A stretch of DNA of 64,000 nucleotides from Citrifermentans bremense (lineage in GTDB: Bacteria; Desulfobacterota; Desulfuromonadia; Geobacterales; Geobacteraceae). Location of the stretch: assembly GCF_014218275.1 (NCBI RefSeq), contig NZ_AP023213.1:3202001-3266000 (forward strand), given 5' to 3'. Below are positions 37,083-45,747 of this stretch, piece after piece. The notes beneath the pieces were generated by a model. That model worked only from the letters and a program-made list of their open reading frames with translations. It made no database searches and was not told the DNA's origin. The position numbers and the translations under genes are program-made. Position 1 is the first letter of the stretch. Each line of letters starts with the position of its first letter.

Positions 37083-37750
37083 TCAGCGGTGTTCTTTGCG
37101 GTAGCGGTAGAGCCTCTCGGTGAAGCCCCCCTTTTCGGCGAAGTCGCTCGCCAGCCGGTCCATCTGGTGCTTGAGCAGATAGCTTGCCTGGTGCGTCAAG
37201 CAGAGCATGATATTGGCGCTCATTTCGGCGCTGGCGGTTTGCAGCACATGCAGCGCAGACAGCAGCGGTTCGTCGAAAAACTCTGACCTGTCTGACCTGT
37301 CTGACCTGTCTGACCTGTCTGACCTGTCTGACCTGTCTGACCTGTCTGACCTGTCTGACCTGTCTGAGTGGTCTGACTGGTCAGACAACCCTGCTCCCCT
37401 TTTCAGCTTCCCTGCCAGCCTGGCCCGCATGGCGCGCACGCGCGCCGAATCCTTGTCCCAAATCTCAAGCCGGTTCTGCCGCAGGTAGTCTTCGTAGTCC
37501 CGGATCAGCTCGCCCAGGCTGGCCCGGGCTACGCCGGTCAGCTTCAGCTCAGTCTTCTTCGAAGTCCCCGAGGCCAGCGAACCTTCGGCTATGTTCTGGA
37601 CCCCGCTGCGGGCGGCCTGCACCATCTGGTCGTGGGTGCGCGAGCGCTTCTGCACAAACCGGTCGCAAAAAAGCACGGTCCCGTCATAGGCCGCCAACGC
37701 TACCGCGAAACTGCGCAGCTTCCGGAAGCCTCCATGAGGCAGTATGAGCT
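37083..37750 (-). CDS. four-helix-bundle (S23-family-like) protein with (Ser-Asp-Arg)n insert
   Basis: Candidate starts are TTG/ATG codons between 37766 and 37750; the exact start is uncertain, giving 222-227 aa. The first 125 residues resemble the 23S-rRNA-intervening-sequence/S23 four-helix family (SGVQNIAEGSLASGTSKK). Then a tandem SDQ-SDH-(SDR)9 insert follows, and a second helical part with LSALHVLQTASAEM. The insert is encoded by a 9-base minisatellite. It is convergent with ligA. Function unknown; no rRNA is near. Confidence 0.75.
37282..37380. repeat. 9-base in-frame minisatellite
   Basis: Nine perfect TCTGACCTG units (37282-37362) are followed by TCTGAGTGG and TCTGACTGG. On the minus strand each unit encodes Ser-Asp-Arg, so changes in copy number keep the reading frame. 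Confidence 0.95.
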
Positions 37751-37787
37751 CGCAAGCCTGGTCCATATCGGCTCCCCGTAGTTTCCC

Positions 37788-38699
37788 TCACTTGGCGAGC
37801 TTCGCCGTCAACGCCGGGACGAACTGCATCACATCGGCCACTACCAGCACGTCGGCCACCTCACCGATCGGGGCCTCTTTGTCCTTGTTGACGGCTACGA
37901 TGAAACCTGACTTCTTCATCCCCGCCAGGTGCTGTATCGCTCCGCTGATCCCGCAGGCGACGTAGAGCTTGGGGCTCACAGTCTGCCCGGTGGTGCCTAC
38001 CTGGTGCCCGGCTTCGATCCAGCCGCTGTCGACCACGGGGCGGCTCGCGCCGACCTCGCCTCCCAAGGCGCGCGCAAGCGCGGCGATGGCCTCGATGTTC
38101 TCCTTCTTGCCGATACCGCGCCCGGCGCTCACGATCACCTCGGCCCTACCCAGATCTACACCTTTGGGAGGGGGGGGCTCATAGCCGAGGAATTCCAGCT
38201 TCCCCTCCCCTTCCGCATCGATCCGTTGCAGCGCCGGCACACCTCCCGGCTTGACCGCGGGGAACGCTCCCAACTGCAGGGTGAGCACCACGGGAGAGCC
38301 GACCGGCTTCGCCTTGCGCCGCATCTTCTGGCTGCAGCAGGGGAGCTCGAAACCGTCATCGGCGACGGAGACGACCTCCGAGAGCTGCGCCACCTTCAGC
38401 CCAGCCGCCACCCGCGGCGCGAGGTCCCATCCGTAGGAGCTGTGCATCAACACCACGTAGTCGGGCCTTTCCCGCTCGACGGCGGCGAGTACGAGCCGCT
38501 TGTGAAGATCCGGGTTCTGTTCTCCGTACCTGCCGGCGTCGGCGAGATACACGGTCCCGCCGCATTCAGGAAGCTCTCCCTCTTTCCCCACCAGCAGCAT
38601 GGTGGTGTCCGCTCCAAGCTGCGCCGCGAACCCAAAGAGCTCATAGCTGTAATCGAGAAACTTTCCGTCCCTGCACTCGGCTATCAGCAACGCTTTCAT
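37788..38699 (-). CDS. etfA: electron transfer flavoprotein alpha subunit (second copy)
   Basis: The 303-aa standard-length EtfA has SRPVVDSGWIEAGHQVGTTGQTV and CGISGAIQHLAGM for FAD. It lacks the ferredoxin domain of the copy at 12460. It lies 9 bases after EtfB copy 2, forming a simple two-gene etf operon whose dehydrogenase partner is not in the window. Confidence 0.94.
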   Translation of the reverse strand: MKALLIAECRDGKFLDYSYELFGFAAQLGADTTMLLVGKEGELPECGGTVYLADAGRYGEQNPDLHKRLVLAAVERERPDYVVLMHSSYGWDLAPRVAAGLKVAQLSEVVSVADDGFELPCCSQKMRRKAKPVGSPVVLTLQLGAFPAVKPGGVPALQRIDAEGEGKLEFLGYEPPPPKGVDLGRAEVIVSAGRGIGKKENIEAIAALARALGGEVGASRPVVDSGWIEAGHQVGTTGQTVSPKLYVACGISGAIQHLAGMKKSGFIVAVNKDKEAPIGEVADVLVVADVMQFVPALTAKLAK

Positions 38700-38708
38700 A
38701 TCTCCCCC

Positions 38709-39485
38709 CTAGCGCAAGAGCCCCGTCTTGTCCTTCAGTATCCCGATCAACTTGTCTACCTGATCTGGGACGTCCCCTTCCAGCACGATGCCGCTCCCCT
38801 TCTTGGGAGGGGAATAGAACCCCGCCATCACCGTTCGCGGTTCCTCGTGCAACATTTCGGAGACCGGAACGGCCCGGATCTCCTTTTTCTTAGCCTTCAT
38901 GATGTTGGGAAGGGTCGGGTAGCGAGGCTGGTTCAGGCCCAGCTGGCAGGTGACCAGTGCCGGGGTCTTAAGCCTAACCACTGCTCGCAATCCCCCTTCC
39001 AGCTCCCGCTTGACAGTGACCGTGCCTTGCCCGCATTCGAACCCGATCGCGGTTGTGGCGCAGGGGTAATCCAGCAGTTCGGCCAGCATGACTCCCACCT
39101 GGGCTGAGCCGCGGTCCTGGGACTGCAACCCGGTGAAGATGAGGTCGTAATTTTCCCCTCTGGCGCAGGCCGCTATCGCCGAAGCGACCTGCCAGGGGTC
39201 CTTAAGATGGGAGGAGCTGTCCTGCACATGTATCCCCCGGTCGCACCCCATGGCCAACGCCTTCTTGATCCCCTCCACAACCCGGTCGGGCCCCAACGAC
39301 AGCACGGTCAATTCAGGCTCTCCGCCCAGTTTTTCCTTCAGTCTGACCGCCTCTTCGATGGCAAATTCGTCATACTCGTTGACGCGGAAAGCCATGTCTA
39401 TCTCCGAGTACCAGACGCCGGAAGCATCGGGCCGGAACCTGGATTCCATGTCGGGGACCTGCTTGATGCACACCAGGATTTTCAT
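38709..39485 (-). CDS. etfB: electron transfer flavoprotein beta subunit (second copy)
   Basis: The ATG at 39485 has GGAGGAGG upstream, giving 258 aa. ILVCIKQVPDMESRF and FTGLQSQDRGSAQVGVMLAEL match EtfB. It is distinctly diverged from the copy at 13899. Confidence 0.94.
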   Translation of the reverse strand: MKILVCIKQVPDMESRFRPDASGVWYSEIDMAFRVNEYDEFAIEEAVRLKEKLGGEPELTVLSLGPDRVVEGIKKALAMGCDRGIHVQDSSSHLKDPWQVASAIAACARGENYDLIFTGLQSQDRGSAQVGVMLAELLDYPCATTAIGFECGQGTVTVKRELEGGLRAVVRLKTPALVTCQLGLNQPRYPTLPNIMKAKKKEIRAVPVSEMLHEEPRTVMAGFYSPPKKGSGIVLEGDVPDQVDKLIGILKDKTGLLR

Positions 39486-39739
39486 GATTACCTCCTCCAA
39501 ACCATTTGCTGCCGCTGCGGGACTAAAGCCACAAGGTCCGCGAACGCAACACAGGAGAGGATATAGGACGAAGTACCGCTGTCAAATAGCCTCATGAAAG
39601 ACTAAGGGATCATCAACCCTGGGGTCCGCAGAAAAAACGCAGGATTTCAAAAGCGCGCTTCGGGGGGATGGCAATGGGAAAGGGTGGTGGGAAGGGGGCC
39701 GCAGGCCGGAACCGGCAGCGGCCGTAATCGATGAGATAC

Positions 39740-39946
39740 CTAGCTCGTGTAGTTGAAGTTAGCTTCCTCGCAGTAAAGCTCGTCGGATACAGGGGAGGTA
39801 TCGCTGCCGTTCAGCCGGCGTTCGAGGTCGGCAAGTAGCTGGGTCAACTGGCGGAAAAGGAGGTTCTTCTCGCCGATATCGTCTGTCCTATCCAAAAGCG
39901 CCAGGAACTTCAGATACCTGGCGTACGCTTCATCGAAACTGTCCAT
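39740..39946 (-). CDS. small hypothetical protein
   Basis: The 68-aa acidic helical product (DSFDEAYARYLKFLALLD...LLFRQLTQLLADLERRL) has no signal peptide. GGAGGA lies upstream of the ATG. I do not recognise a family. The 254-base gap upstream of etfB2 contains only a GC-rich inverted repeat at 39697-39723. Confidence 0.65.
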   Translation of the reverse strand: MDSFDEAYARYLKFLALLDRTDDIGEKNLLFRQLTQLLADLERRLNGSDTSPVSDELYCEEANFNYTS

Positions 39947-40058
39947 GGGTGCACATCCTCCGGGTCGGTATAGGCGCTCTGTCGCGCACCCGGATATGTG
40001 TACCTTTAAATTAAAACAAACTCAAGATAATTTTATTAGCGTTATCCAACCCACAAAG

Positions 40059-40979
40059 TCAGACATTCATGCGCTCAACCCGGTTGCGCCCGGCTTGCTT
40101 CGCCCGGTACAACGCCTCGTCGGCCTGGCGGAAAAGGGAGTCGATGTTTTCCACAAGGGGAGAGGGATAGGCCGCCACGCCGGCGCTGATGGTGAGGGTC
40201 AGATCTTCCATCGGGTGAGGGAAAGCGAATTCCAGCACCGACTGTCTCAGTCGCTCGGCGACCATCTCCCCACCTTGCAGCGGGGTCCCCGGCAGTATCA
40301 GGACAAACTCTTCGCCGCCATAGCGGGCGGCGCTGTCGTAGGCACGCAACATCTGCTGTGCGAGCCCGGCCACGGAAGCAAGAACCACGTCGCCGTTTTG
40401 ATGGCCGTAGGTGTCGTTCACGTTCTTGAAATAGTCGATGTCGATGATGACCATCGAGAGGTTCTCCCGGTTGCGCCGGGCGCGGAAGAACTCCGACTCG
40501 AGAATCTCGGAGAGGTAGCGCCGGTTGAAGAGGTTGGTCAGGTGGTCGATGTTGGTCAGTCTCTTTAACTGCTCGTTTGCCTTTTTCAGCTCGTCCTGCA
40601 GCGACTTAATCTTCAGCTGCACCTTGACCCGCGCCACGAGTTCGCCCGCGTCGAAGGGCTTGGTGAGATAGTCGCTCGCCCCCTGTTCGAGCCCCTTGAT
40701 CTTGGAGTTGAAGTCCATCATGCCGGTCAGCATGATGATGGGAAGCCCCAGCAGCTCAGGCCTCGAGGCGACGAGCTGCAGGAACTTGTAGCCGTCCATG
40801 CGCGGCATGTCGACATCGCAGATCACCAGGTCGGGCCTCGACTCGATCAGGGTCTTGAACCCTTCAAGCCCATCCCTGGCCTCCAGGTATTCCTCGAAAA
40901 GTCCTACATCCTTGAGCGTCCGCACAACCTGCTCCCGAATGGCAGCAGAGTCATCGATGACGAGCACACAGCTGGACAT
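40059..40979 (-). CDS. GGDEF response regulator (diguanylate cyclase, PleD-like)
   Basis: The ATG at 40979 gives 306 aa; a start at 41069 is unlikely. The receiver domain has Asp in LVICDVDMPRMDG and Lys in LTKPFDAGE. A GGDEF domain with an intact YGGEEF active site follows. The product-inhibition I-site RAYD lies five residues upstream of it. It makes c-di-GMP when phosphorylated; its kinase is not adjacent. Confidence 0.94.
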   Translation of the reverse strand: MSSCVLVIDDSAAIREQVVRTLKDVGLFEEYLEARDGLEGFKTLIESRPDLVICDVDMPRMDGYKFLQLVASRPELLGLPIIMLTGMMDFNSKIKGLEQGASDYLTKPFDAGELVARVKVQLKIKSLQDELKKANEQLKRLTNIDHLTNLFNRRYLSEILESEFFRARRNRENLSMVIIDIDYFKNVNDTYGHQNGDVVLASVAGLAQQMLRAYDSAARYGGEEFVLILPGTPLQGGEMVAERLRQSVLEFAFPHPMEDLTLTISAGVAAYPSPLVENIDSLFRQADEALYRAKQAGRNRVERMNV

Positions 40980-41107
40980 GAAATCTCCCAAAATGGCTTC
41001 AGCTAACTTTGACTGATCAACGACAGGTGCAGCTCCGCATCTTGATGCCGGCTTGCTGCGAGAATCCATCTAGTACACGGACTGGGATTGCGACGAAGTA
41101 CATATCG

Positions 41108-41266
41108 TCATGGTCTGCGGAAAGGTTTAATAAAGACATAGATTATCAGCAGGAAGGGAAAAGAAGAAAAAGCCGCTACGAGATTGCCGGCATAGAGCTG
41201 CCAGGTGCCAAATCCAATGACGGCCAGGGTGAACATGATGATGAAAAGTGCAGCAGCTTTAGTCAT
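41108..41266 (-). CDS. 52-residue two-segment membrane protein
   Basis: An ATG frame at 41266 encodes 52 aa with two hydrophobic stretches (ALFIIMFTLAVIGFG and FSSFPFLLIIYVFI) split by a short polar turn, ending KPFRRP. The coding pattern is good, but the ribosome site is weak and no family is recognised. Confidence 0.5.
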   Translation of the reverse strand: MTKAAALFIIMFTLAVIGFGTWQLYAGNLVAAFSSFPFLLIIYVFIKPFRRP

Positions 41267-41348
41267 GGCGGGGATACTAACCAATATGCCTCGGACTTGT
41301 CCAGTGTTTAATCTGTTGGGGTCGACGCGGCAGTGAAGGCTGCCTCTT

Positions 41349-41624
41349 TTAAGGAGTATTCCAGTCCCAGCAGAACTTCAGTTCATCCTCGGTGACGAAC
41401 AACTCGCAGCAGGTTTTCTTGAAGTCGGCCTTGTCGGCTGCACCGTCTACCTCCTCCTGCACCGCTTTCTCGATCTCGGAATCGGAAAGATCGAGCGGCT
41501 TCTCGAAGGAGCCCTCTATGAGCCCTTCCCTCCACCCGGCGTCTTTCAAATGCTTCTTGAACAGCCCCACGTGAATCGCGTTGTTGACGCCGTAATCGAC
41601 CAGCAAAAGCACGTTCCTGCGCAT
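41349..41624 (-). CDS. hypothetical protein, DUF-like
   Basis: The ATG at 41624 follows GGAGGT, giving 91 aa; a GTG two codons upstream overlaps that site. RRNVLLLVDYGVNNAIHVGLFKKHL suggests an alpha/beta start, and two Cys (TCCELF) are present. Not recognised. Confidence 0.65.
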   Translation of the reverse strand: MRRNVLLLVDYGVNNAIHVGLFKKHLKDAGWREGLIEGSFEKPLDLSDSEIEKAVQEEVDGAADKADFKKTCCELFVTEDELKFCWDWNTP

Positions 41625-41677
41625 CGCCACCTCCGGTAACCGCTGTTATACCGCCCCCCCTTCGGGCCAGATTTAGA

Positions 41678-42559
41678 TTACCACAAAAGCCTGCGTCGGG
41701 TTTCAAACTCCATGAGCCTCCCTGTGACCGGGTCCCTAAAGCGCACCCGCCTTGCGAGCAGTTGCAACGGCCGCTCGAAATCGTCGGGTCTCATGGCTTG
41801 AAGCTCCGGGTAAAGGCGGTCGTGCAGGATCGGCATCCCGAGCCCGCTCATGTGGACCCGAAGTTGGTGGGTCTTGCCGGTCTCGGGGGTGAGTTCGAAG
41901 CGCGCCAGCCCATCTTTTTGCTCCACCAGCCGGATAAGGGACCGGGCGTTGGGGGCGCCTTCCTCCGTGCGCATGGTGAACCAGGGCTCCCCATGCACCA
42001 GCCTGTTTTCCACCAGCCACTCGCCCCGCCCCGGCTCCGCGGGAGCTGCCGACAGCGCCTCGTAGCTCTTTTCGATGCTCCCTTCCCGGAACACTCCGCC
42101 GTAGCGGCCGCGAGTCTTGGGGTTGACTGAGAAAAGCACGATCCCGGCCGTTTCCCGGTCGATCCGGTGCAGCGGGACCAAGTCGTGGATTCCGGTCGAG
42201 TTTCTCAGCCGGTGCAAAAGGCTTTGGTCCAGGTAGGCGCCTCCCGGCGTCACCGGCAGGAAATGGGGTTTGCACGCCACGAGGAGCTCGTCGTTTTGGA
42301 ACAGGATCTCCTCTGCGAAAGGGATCACCTTCTCGTCATCGAGCTCCCTGAAGTAGAAGATCCTTTTTTGCGGCGCATAACTGGTCGTGCTGGTGATGGG
42401 GGTACCATCCTCACCCAGAACCTTTCCCTGGGCTATGCGCCGCTCCCAGCAACTGCGCCCCACCCGCGGGAAACGCCCGACCAGAAAGTCGAGTACCGAC
42501 GGGTAGGGCTTTTCCATAAGTGGCATGGTGACCTTGGCGCGATACGGGGAGATCCCCAT
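41678..42559 (-). CDS. RluA-family pseudouridine synthase
   Basis: The 293-aa protein has the catalytic loop LVPLHRIDRETAGIVLFS (HRIDR with the catalytic Asp) and the C-terminal GKTHQLRVHMSGLG. It isomerises uridine in rRNA or tRNA. GGAGAGG lies upstream. The particular RNA site cannot be told from sequence. Confidence 0.9.
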   Translation of the reverse strand: MGISPYRAKVTMPLMEKPYPSVLDFLVGRFPRVGRSCWERRIAQGKVLGEDGTPITSTTSYAPQKRIFYFRELDDEKVIPFAEEILFQNDELLVACKPHFLPVTPGGAYLDQSLLHRLRNSTGIHDLVPLHRIDRETAGIVLFSVNPKTRGRYGGVFREGSIEKSYEALSAAPAEPGRGEWLVENRLVHGEPWFTMRTEEGAPNARSLIRLVEQKDGLARFELTPETGKTHQLRVHMSGLGMPILHDRLYPELQAMRPDDFERPLQLLARRVRFRDPVTGRLMEFETRRRLLW

Positions 42560-42698
42560 GCTGCCTCTCCTTTCGTGGCGGTGCCGTGCCGGAATCGCTG
42601 CCGGCAGTTAGAAGAACGGGCGCAGCATAGCACGTACGGAAGGAAAAGGGGACAGGCAGCTTTTTTTTTCGATTAAAGTGTCATGTCCTTTTTCGGGC

Positions 42699-42727
42699 AA
42701 AAAAAGGGGCAACCCGTCGATTGCCCC
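42699..42727 (-). terminator. orphan Rho-independent terminator (minus strand)
   Basis: GGGGCAA-TCGACGGG-TTGCCCC read on the minus strand is followed by TTTTTTT. No protein gene ends nearby on this strand. Confidence 0.75.
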
Positions 42728-42850
42728 AGTACTGGACGGCCCGGCAGAAAGGACCGATCACAAACCTGAATTGTCAGCATGGCTCACTCCACGGATCCGG
42801 AAAATCTCCAGGTAAAACCCCGGGACGGCGCAAGAATGAGCAAATGTTTT
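42728..42850 (-). ncRNA. candidate small RNA upstream of the orphan terminator
   Basis: The minus strand folds locally: GCTCATTC pairs with GAGTGAGC (42789-42842 region) enclosing CCGGGG and CCGGATCC elements, and CTGA-CAAT-TCAG makes a second hairpin. No match to a known RNA family was recognised; its 5' end is not defined. Confidence 0.3.
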
Positions 42851-43109
42851 ATTTTATCGATATCAGCCTAAACCAAATCACACTATCCGGCGTCACGGTG
42901 CAGGTTGTAAAATCCCAAAATTCAACGACCTTCTATAGCCTTATTCTATTTGAATACACTAAAAACAATGTTTTGTAAATGCCAGTTTTTCACCGCCAGC
43001 GGATGTTCTGCTTCAATTCGCCGCAAGAAGAGTCGGAGCTCACCGCGCCTGGCGGTCGACCTTGGAGTAAAGAAGCGCCGTATACCTTGCAGCAGCGGGC
43101 CGAAAGAAA

Positions 43110-43138
43110 TTGACAGTCGGGGCGCCATGCACTAGATT
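43110..43138 (+). promoter_or_regulatory. promoter of the MerR-family gene
   Basis: TTGACA (43110-43115), a 17-base spacer and TAGATT (43133-43138) precede the MerR start by 30 bases. The 17-base spacing differs from the 19-20 bases of MerR-activated promoters. Confidence 0.65.
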
Positions 43139-43168
43139 ATCTTCAACTTTTTCCCCAAGAGGACTCCA

Positions 43169-43597
43169 ATGGACGACATCAAGGATGGCGAAGAAATAAC
43201 CCCGATCGGGGATCTTGCCATATCGCTCGGGCTCACCACCAGGACCATCCGGTACTGGGAGGAAGTCGGCATCATCGAAAGCGTGCAAAGAAGCGACGGC
43301 GCCACGCGCGGCTTCACCCCCTACTACGTGCGCCGCATCAAGTTCATCATCAAGCTCAAGGAACTGGGCCTCACCATCAAGGAGATGCAGGATCTTTACG
43401 TGGCCTACGGCGAGGCGAAGCAGACCGAGCGCATGGTTCCGCGGCTGGTGGAGATACTGGACGAGCACATCGAGAAGATAGACGAGAAGATGGCGAAGCT
43501 GGCGTCCCTTAGAAAGGACATCGTCTCTTACCGCCAGAAGATCGCCACCAAGTTCGGCGCCAGCCGCGACGGCGACGGCAACAAAAGTGACGCGTAA
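43169..43597 (+). CDS. MerR-family transcriptional regulator
   Basis: The 142-aa protein has an N-terminal winged helix (TPIGDLAISLGLTTRTIRYWEEVGII) and a long dimerisation helix rich in Lys/Glu. The metal-sensing Cys residues of MerR/ZntR are absent, so it senses something else. AGAGGA lies upstream. It is followed by a strong terminator and stands alone. Confidence 0.9.
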   Translation: MDDIKDGEEITPIGDLAISLGLTTRTIRYWEEVGIIESVQRSDGATRGFTPYYVRRIKFIIKLKELGLTIKEMQDLYVAYGEAKQTERMVPRLVEILDEHIEKIDEKMAKLASLRKDIVSYRQKIATKFGASRDGDGNKSDA

Positions 43598-43613
43598 CGC
43601 CCGCTGTTTCCCC

Positions 43614-43647
43614 GGGGCATCGCCCGGCGGCGATGCCCCTCTCTTTT
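43614..43647 (+). terminator. Rho-independent terminator after the MerR gene
   Basis: GGGGCATCGCC-CGGC-GGCGATGCCCC is a perfect 11-bp stem with a tetraloop followed by TCTCTTTTC. Confidence 0.85.
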
Positions 43648-43721
43648 CCGCCCCCCCCCGCTCCCCCCTCGTTCCATCTAGCACCCGCACCGCCTGCTCC
43701 AAGCCTTACCGAGGAACTGCC

Positions 43722-44951
43722 GTGACATTCATAGCCGACCTGCACATCCATTCCCGCTTTTCCATCGCTACCAGCCGCGACCTCGACTTGGCCTCCCTCT
43801 GGCGCTGGGGACAGCTCAAGGGTATCAGCGTCGTCGGCACCGGAGACTGCACCCATCCGGCGTGGCTCGCCGAGCTGGAAAGGGACCTGGTGCAGACGGA
43901 GTCGGGTCTGTTCCGGTTGTGCCACGCCCCGGCGCAGCAACTGGTCCCCCCCAGTTGCCGCGCCGAGGTACTGTTCATGCCTACGGCTGAGATCAGCTGC
44001 ATTTACCGCAAGGGGGGGCGCACCAGGAAGGTGCACTGCCTGGTCCTGCTCCCGGACCTGCAGGCCGCGCACCGGCTGAACCTGCAGCTTTGCCGCATCG
44101 GCAACCTGGGCTCGGACGGCAGGCCGATCCTGAAACTCGACGCCAAGGAACTGCTGCAGATGGTGCTTCAAGCGGCTCCCGATGCGCTGCTGATCCCGGC
44201 GCACGCCTGGACGCCGCATTTCTCGGTCTTCGGCTCGGGCTCCGGTTTCGACTCGCTTGCCGAATGCTTCGAGGAGCTCACCCCTCACGTGCACGCCATC
44301 GAGACCGGACTTTCCTCCGACCCTGCCATGAACTGGCGCATCTCAGCCCTGGACGGCATCACGCTTGTCTCGAACTCGGACGCACACTCGGGGGCGAAGC
44401 TCGGGCGGGAGGCGACGGTGTTCCAGACGGAATTCTCCTACCGTGGGATCCAGCGGGGGATAGTTGAGGGAAACGGGGTGGCCTCGACCATCGAGTTTTT
44501 CCCCGAGCAGGGGAAATACCACGCCGACGGCCACCGCTGTTGCGGGGTGCGCCTCACCCCCGAAGAGACGATACGAAACGGCTACCGCTGCCCGGCTTGC
44601 GGCGCGAAGGTGACGGTCGGGGTGCTGCACAGGCTGGAGCGGCTGGCGGACCGGCCGGAAGGGGCGAGACGCAAAAACGCCCCCCCCTTCCAGTCGCTGA
44701 TACCGCTTCTGGATCTGATCGGGGGGGCTCTCAAGGTGGGGACGGGGACGAAAAAGGCGCAGGGACTTTACTTCCACATGCTGGAGCGGATCGGCAACGA
44801 GTTCCACATCCTCAGGGAGGCGCCGGTCGAGTTGATAGAGGAGGTTTCCGGCGCCGCGCTGGCGCGCGGCATCGGCAAGATGCGACTCGGGGAGGTGGAG
44901 ATCGATCCCGGCTACGACGGCAAGTTCGGCACCGTCTCCATCTCCCCTTAG
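43722..44951 (+). CDS. Endonuclease Q-like PHP-domain DNA repair nuclease
   Basis: The start is GTG at 43722 after GAGG, giving 409 aa; a 454-aa reading from 43587 runs through the terminator. ADLHIHSRFSIATSRDLD at the N-terminus and LVSNSDAHSGAKLGRE later are PHP metal-binding motifs. A zinc-finger-like pair (HRCCG...CPACG) lies near residue 280, followed by a helical C-terminal domain. This matches EndoQ, which nicks DNA 5' of deaminated bases (uracil, hypoxanthine, xanthine). It is known from Thermococcales and some bacteria. Confidence 0.85.
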   Translation: MTFIADLHIHSRFSIATSRDLDLASLWRWGQLKGISVVGTGDCTHPAWLAELERDLVQTESGLFRLCHAPAQQLVPPSCRAEVLFMPTAEISCIYRKGGRTRKVHCLVLLPDLQAAHRLNLQLCRIGNLGSDGRPILKLDAKELLQMVLQAAPDALLIPAHAWTPHFSVFGSGSGFDSLAECFEELTPHVHAIETGLSSDPAMNWRISALDGITLVSNSDAHSGAKLGREATVFQTEFSYRGIQRGIVEGNGVASTIEFFPEQGKYHADGHRCCGVRLTPEETIRNGYRCPACGAKVTVGVLHRLERLADRPEGARRKNAPPFQSLIPLLDLIGGALKVGTGTKKAQGLYFHMLERIGNEFHILREAPVELIEEVSGAALARGIGKMRLGEVEIDPGYDGKFGTVSISP

Positions 44952-44953
44952 GT

Positions 44954-45682
44954 CTATTTCAAAAGCTCATCCAGCTTCTTCGTGTCGGCGCCGATCACCT
45001 GCTCGCCTTTCACGAAGAAGGTCGGAGTCCCCTGGATCCCCACCTTCCTCGCCAGCGCCAGGTGCTCCTGGGCCAGCTTCTTCACCTCTTCGCTCGCCGG
45101 CTTCGCGAGAGGGGGGATCTCCTCGCCCATCATCATGGCGTCGTAGGCCTCGGCCTTATTCTCGGCGGAAAGGATGTACTCGATCTTCTTGATGGCCGCC
45201 GGGTGTGCCAGCGGCGCGAAGAAGACGTACCTGGTCACGTCGCTTCTCTTGGTGAAGTATTCGGAGGCCTTCCTGCAGTAAGGGCAGTCGGGGTCGGTGA
45301 ACTCGATCACCTTCTTCTTGCCGTCCCCCACCTTGACCGCCTTGTCGAGCGGCAGGTCCTTGACCGCCTCCGCCGCCTTGGCAGCCATCTGGGAGCTGAG
45401 CACCTGCCTGCGCTCCGCCGTCCGGCTCTTCAAGTCCTTCCCCACTATCTCGCCGGTGATGATTAGGTCCTTCTCCGGGTAGTAGTAGAAGATGTTGGGC
45501 CCGGAGATGACCTCGTAGACCCCATTTATCTCGCTGGGGGAGATGTTGTCGAAGGGAACCTGGGGGAACGCGCTGCGAAAGGCGTTTTCAGGGGAGACCG
45601 GGGCGGCGAAAGACACGCCTGCCAGAAGAAGCAGCACCGCTGTGGAGAAAAATACTGCCAGGAATCTCCTAGTGAACCACAT
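44954..45682 (-). CDS. DsbC/DsbG-like periplasmic thiol:disulfide protein
   Basis: The ATG at 45682 follows GGAGG, giving 242 aa. A signal peptide with hydrophobic core AVFFSTAVLLLLAG and an AAP cleavage region leads to a DsbC-type N-terminal domain (IYEVISGPNIFYYYPEKD-like). The thioredoxin domain has active site CPYC at Cys133/Cys136. The cis-Pro is GTPTFF. It probably isomerises disulfides, or handles heme-protein thiols, in the periplasm. It ends 3 bases from the EndoQ stop. Confidence 0.88.
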   Translation of the reverse strand: MWFTRRFLAVFFSTAVLLLLAGVSFAAPVSPENAFRSAFPQVPFDNISPSEINGVYEVISGPNIFYYYPEKDLIITGEIVGKDLKSRTAERRQVLSSQMAAKAAEAVKDLPLDKAVKVGDGKKKVIEFTDPDCPYCRKASEYFTKRSDVTRYVFFAPLAHPAAIKKIEYILSAENKAEAYDAMMMGEEIPPLAKPASEEVKKLAQEHLALARKVGIQGTPTFFVKGEQVIGADTKKLDELLK

Positions 45683-45747
45683 AAAGCGCCTCCATTTAAT
45701 GAAATAAAAATCGCTTAGCCGAGCCAGCGGCAACTATAGCATATGTT

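Larger units (their letters stand above)
42560..43168. other. gene-free region with possible small RNA
   Basis: The 609 bases hold no convincing gene (an 85-codon frame at 42721 lacks coding bias). A degenerate family C repeat lies at about 42647-42692. A minus-strand terminator at 42699-42727 without a protein gene upstream of it suggests a small RNA. The MerR promoter lies at the right end. The middle (42840-43000) is AT-rich. Confidence 0.5.

Noticed and set aside
37282-37380. Possible CRISPR array
   Set aside because: Repeats are contiguous 9-base units without spacers, and they encode Ser-Asp-Arg in frame.
42721-42978. 85-codon plus-strand frame
   Set aside because: Begins inside a terminator stem, no ribosome site, no coding bias.
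43587-43721. 45-residue N-terminal extension of the EndoQ-like protein
   Set aside because: It would be translated through the MerR terminator; the PHP motif begins right after the GTG at 43722.
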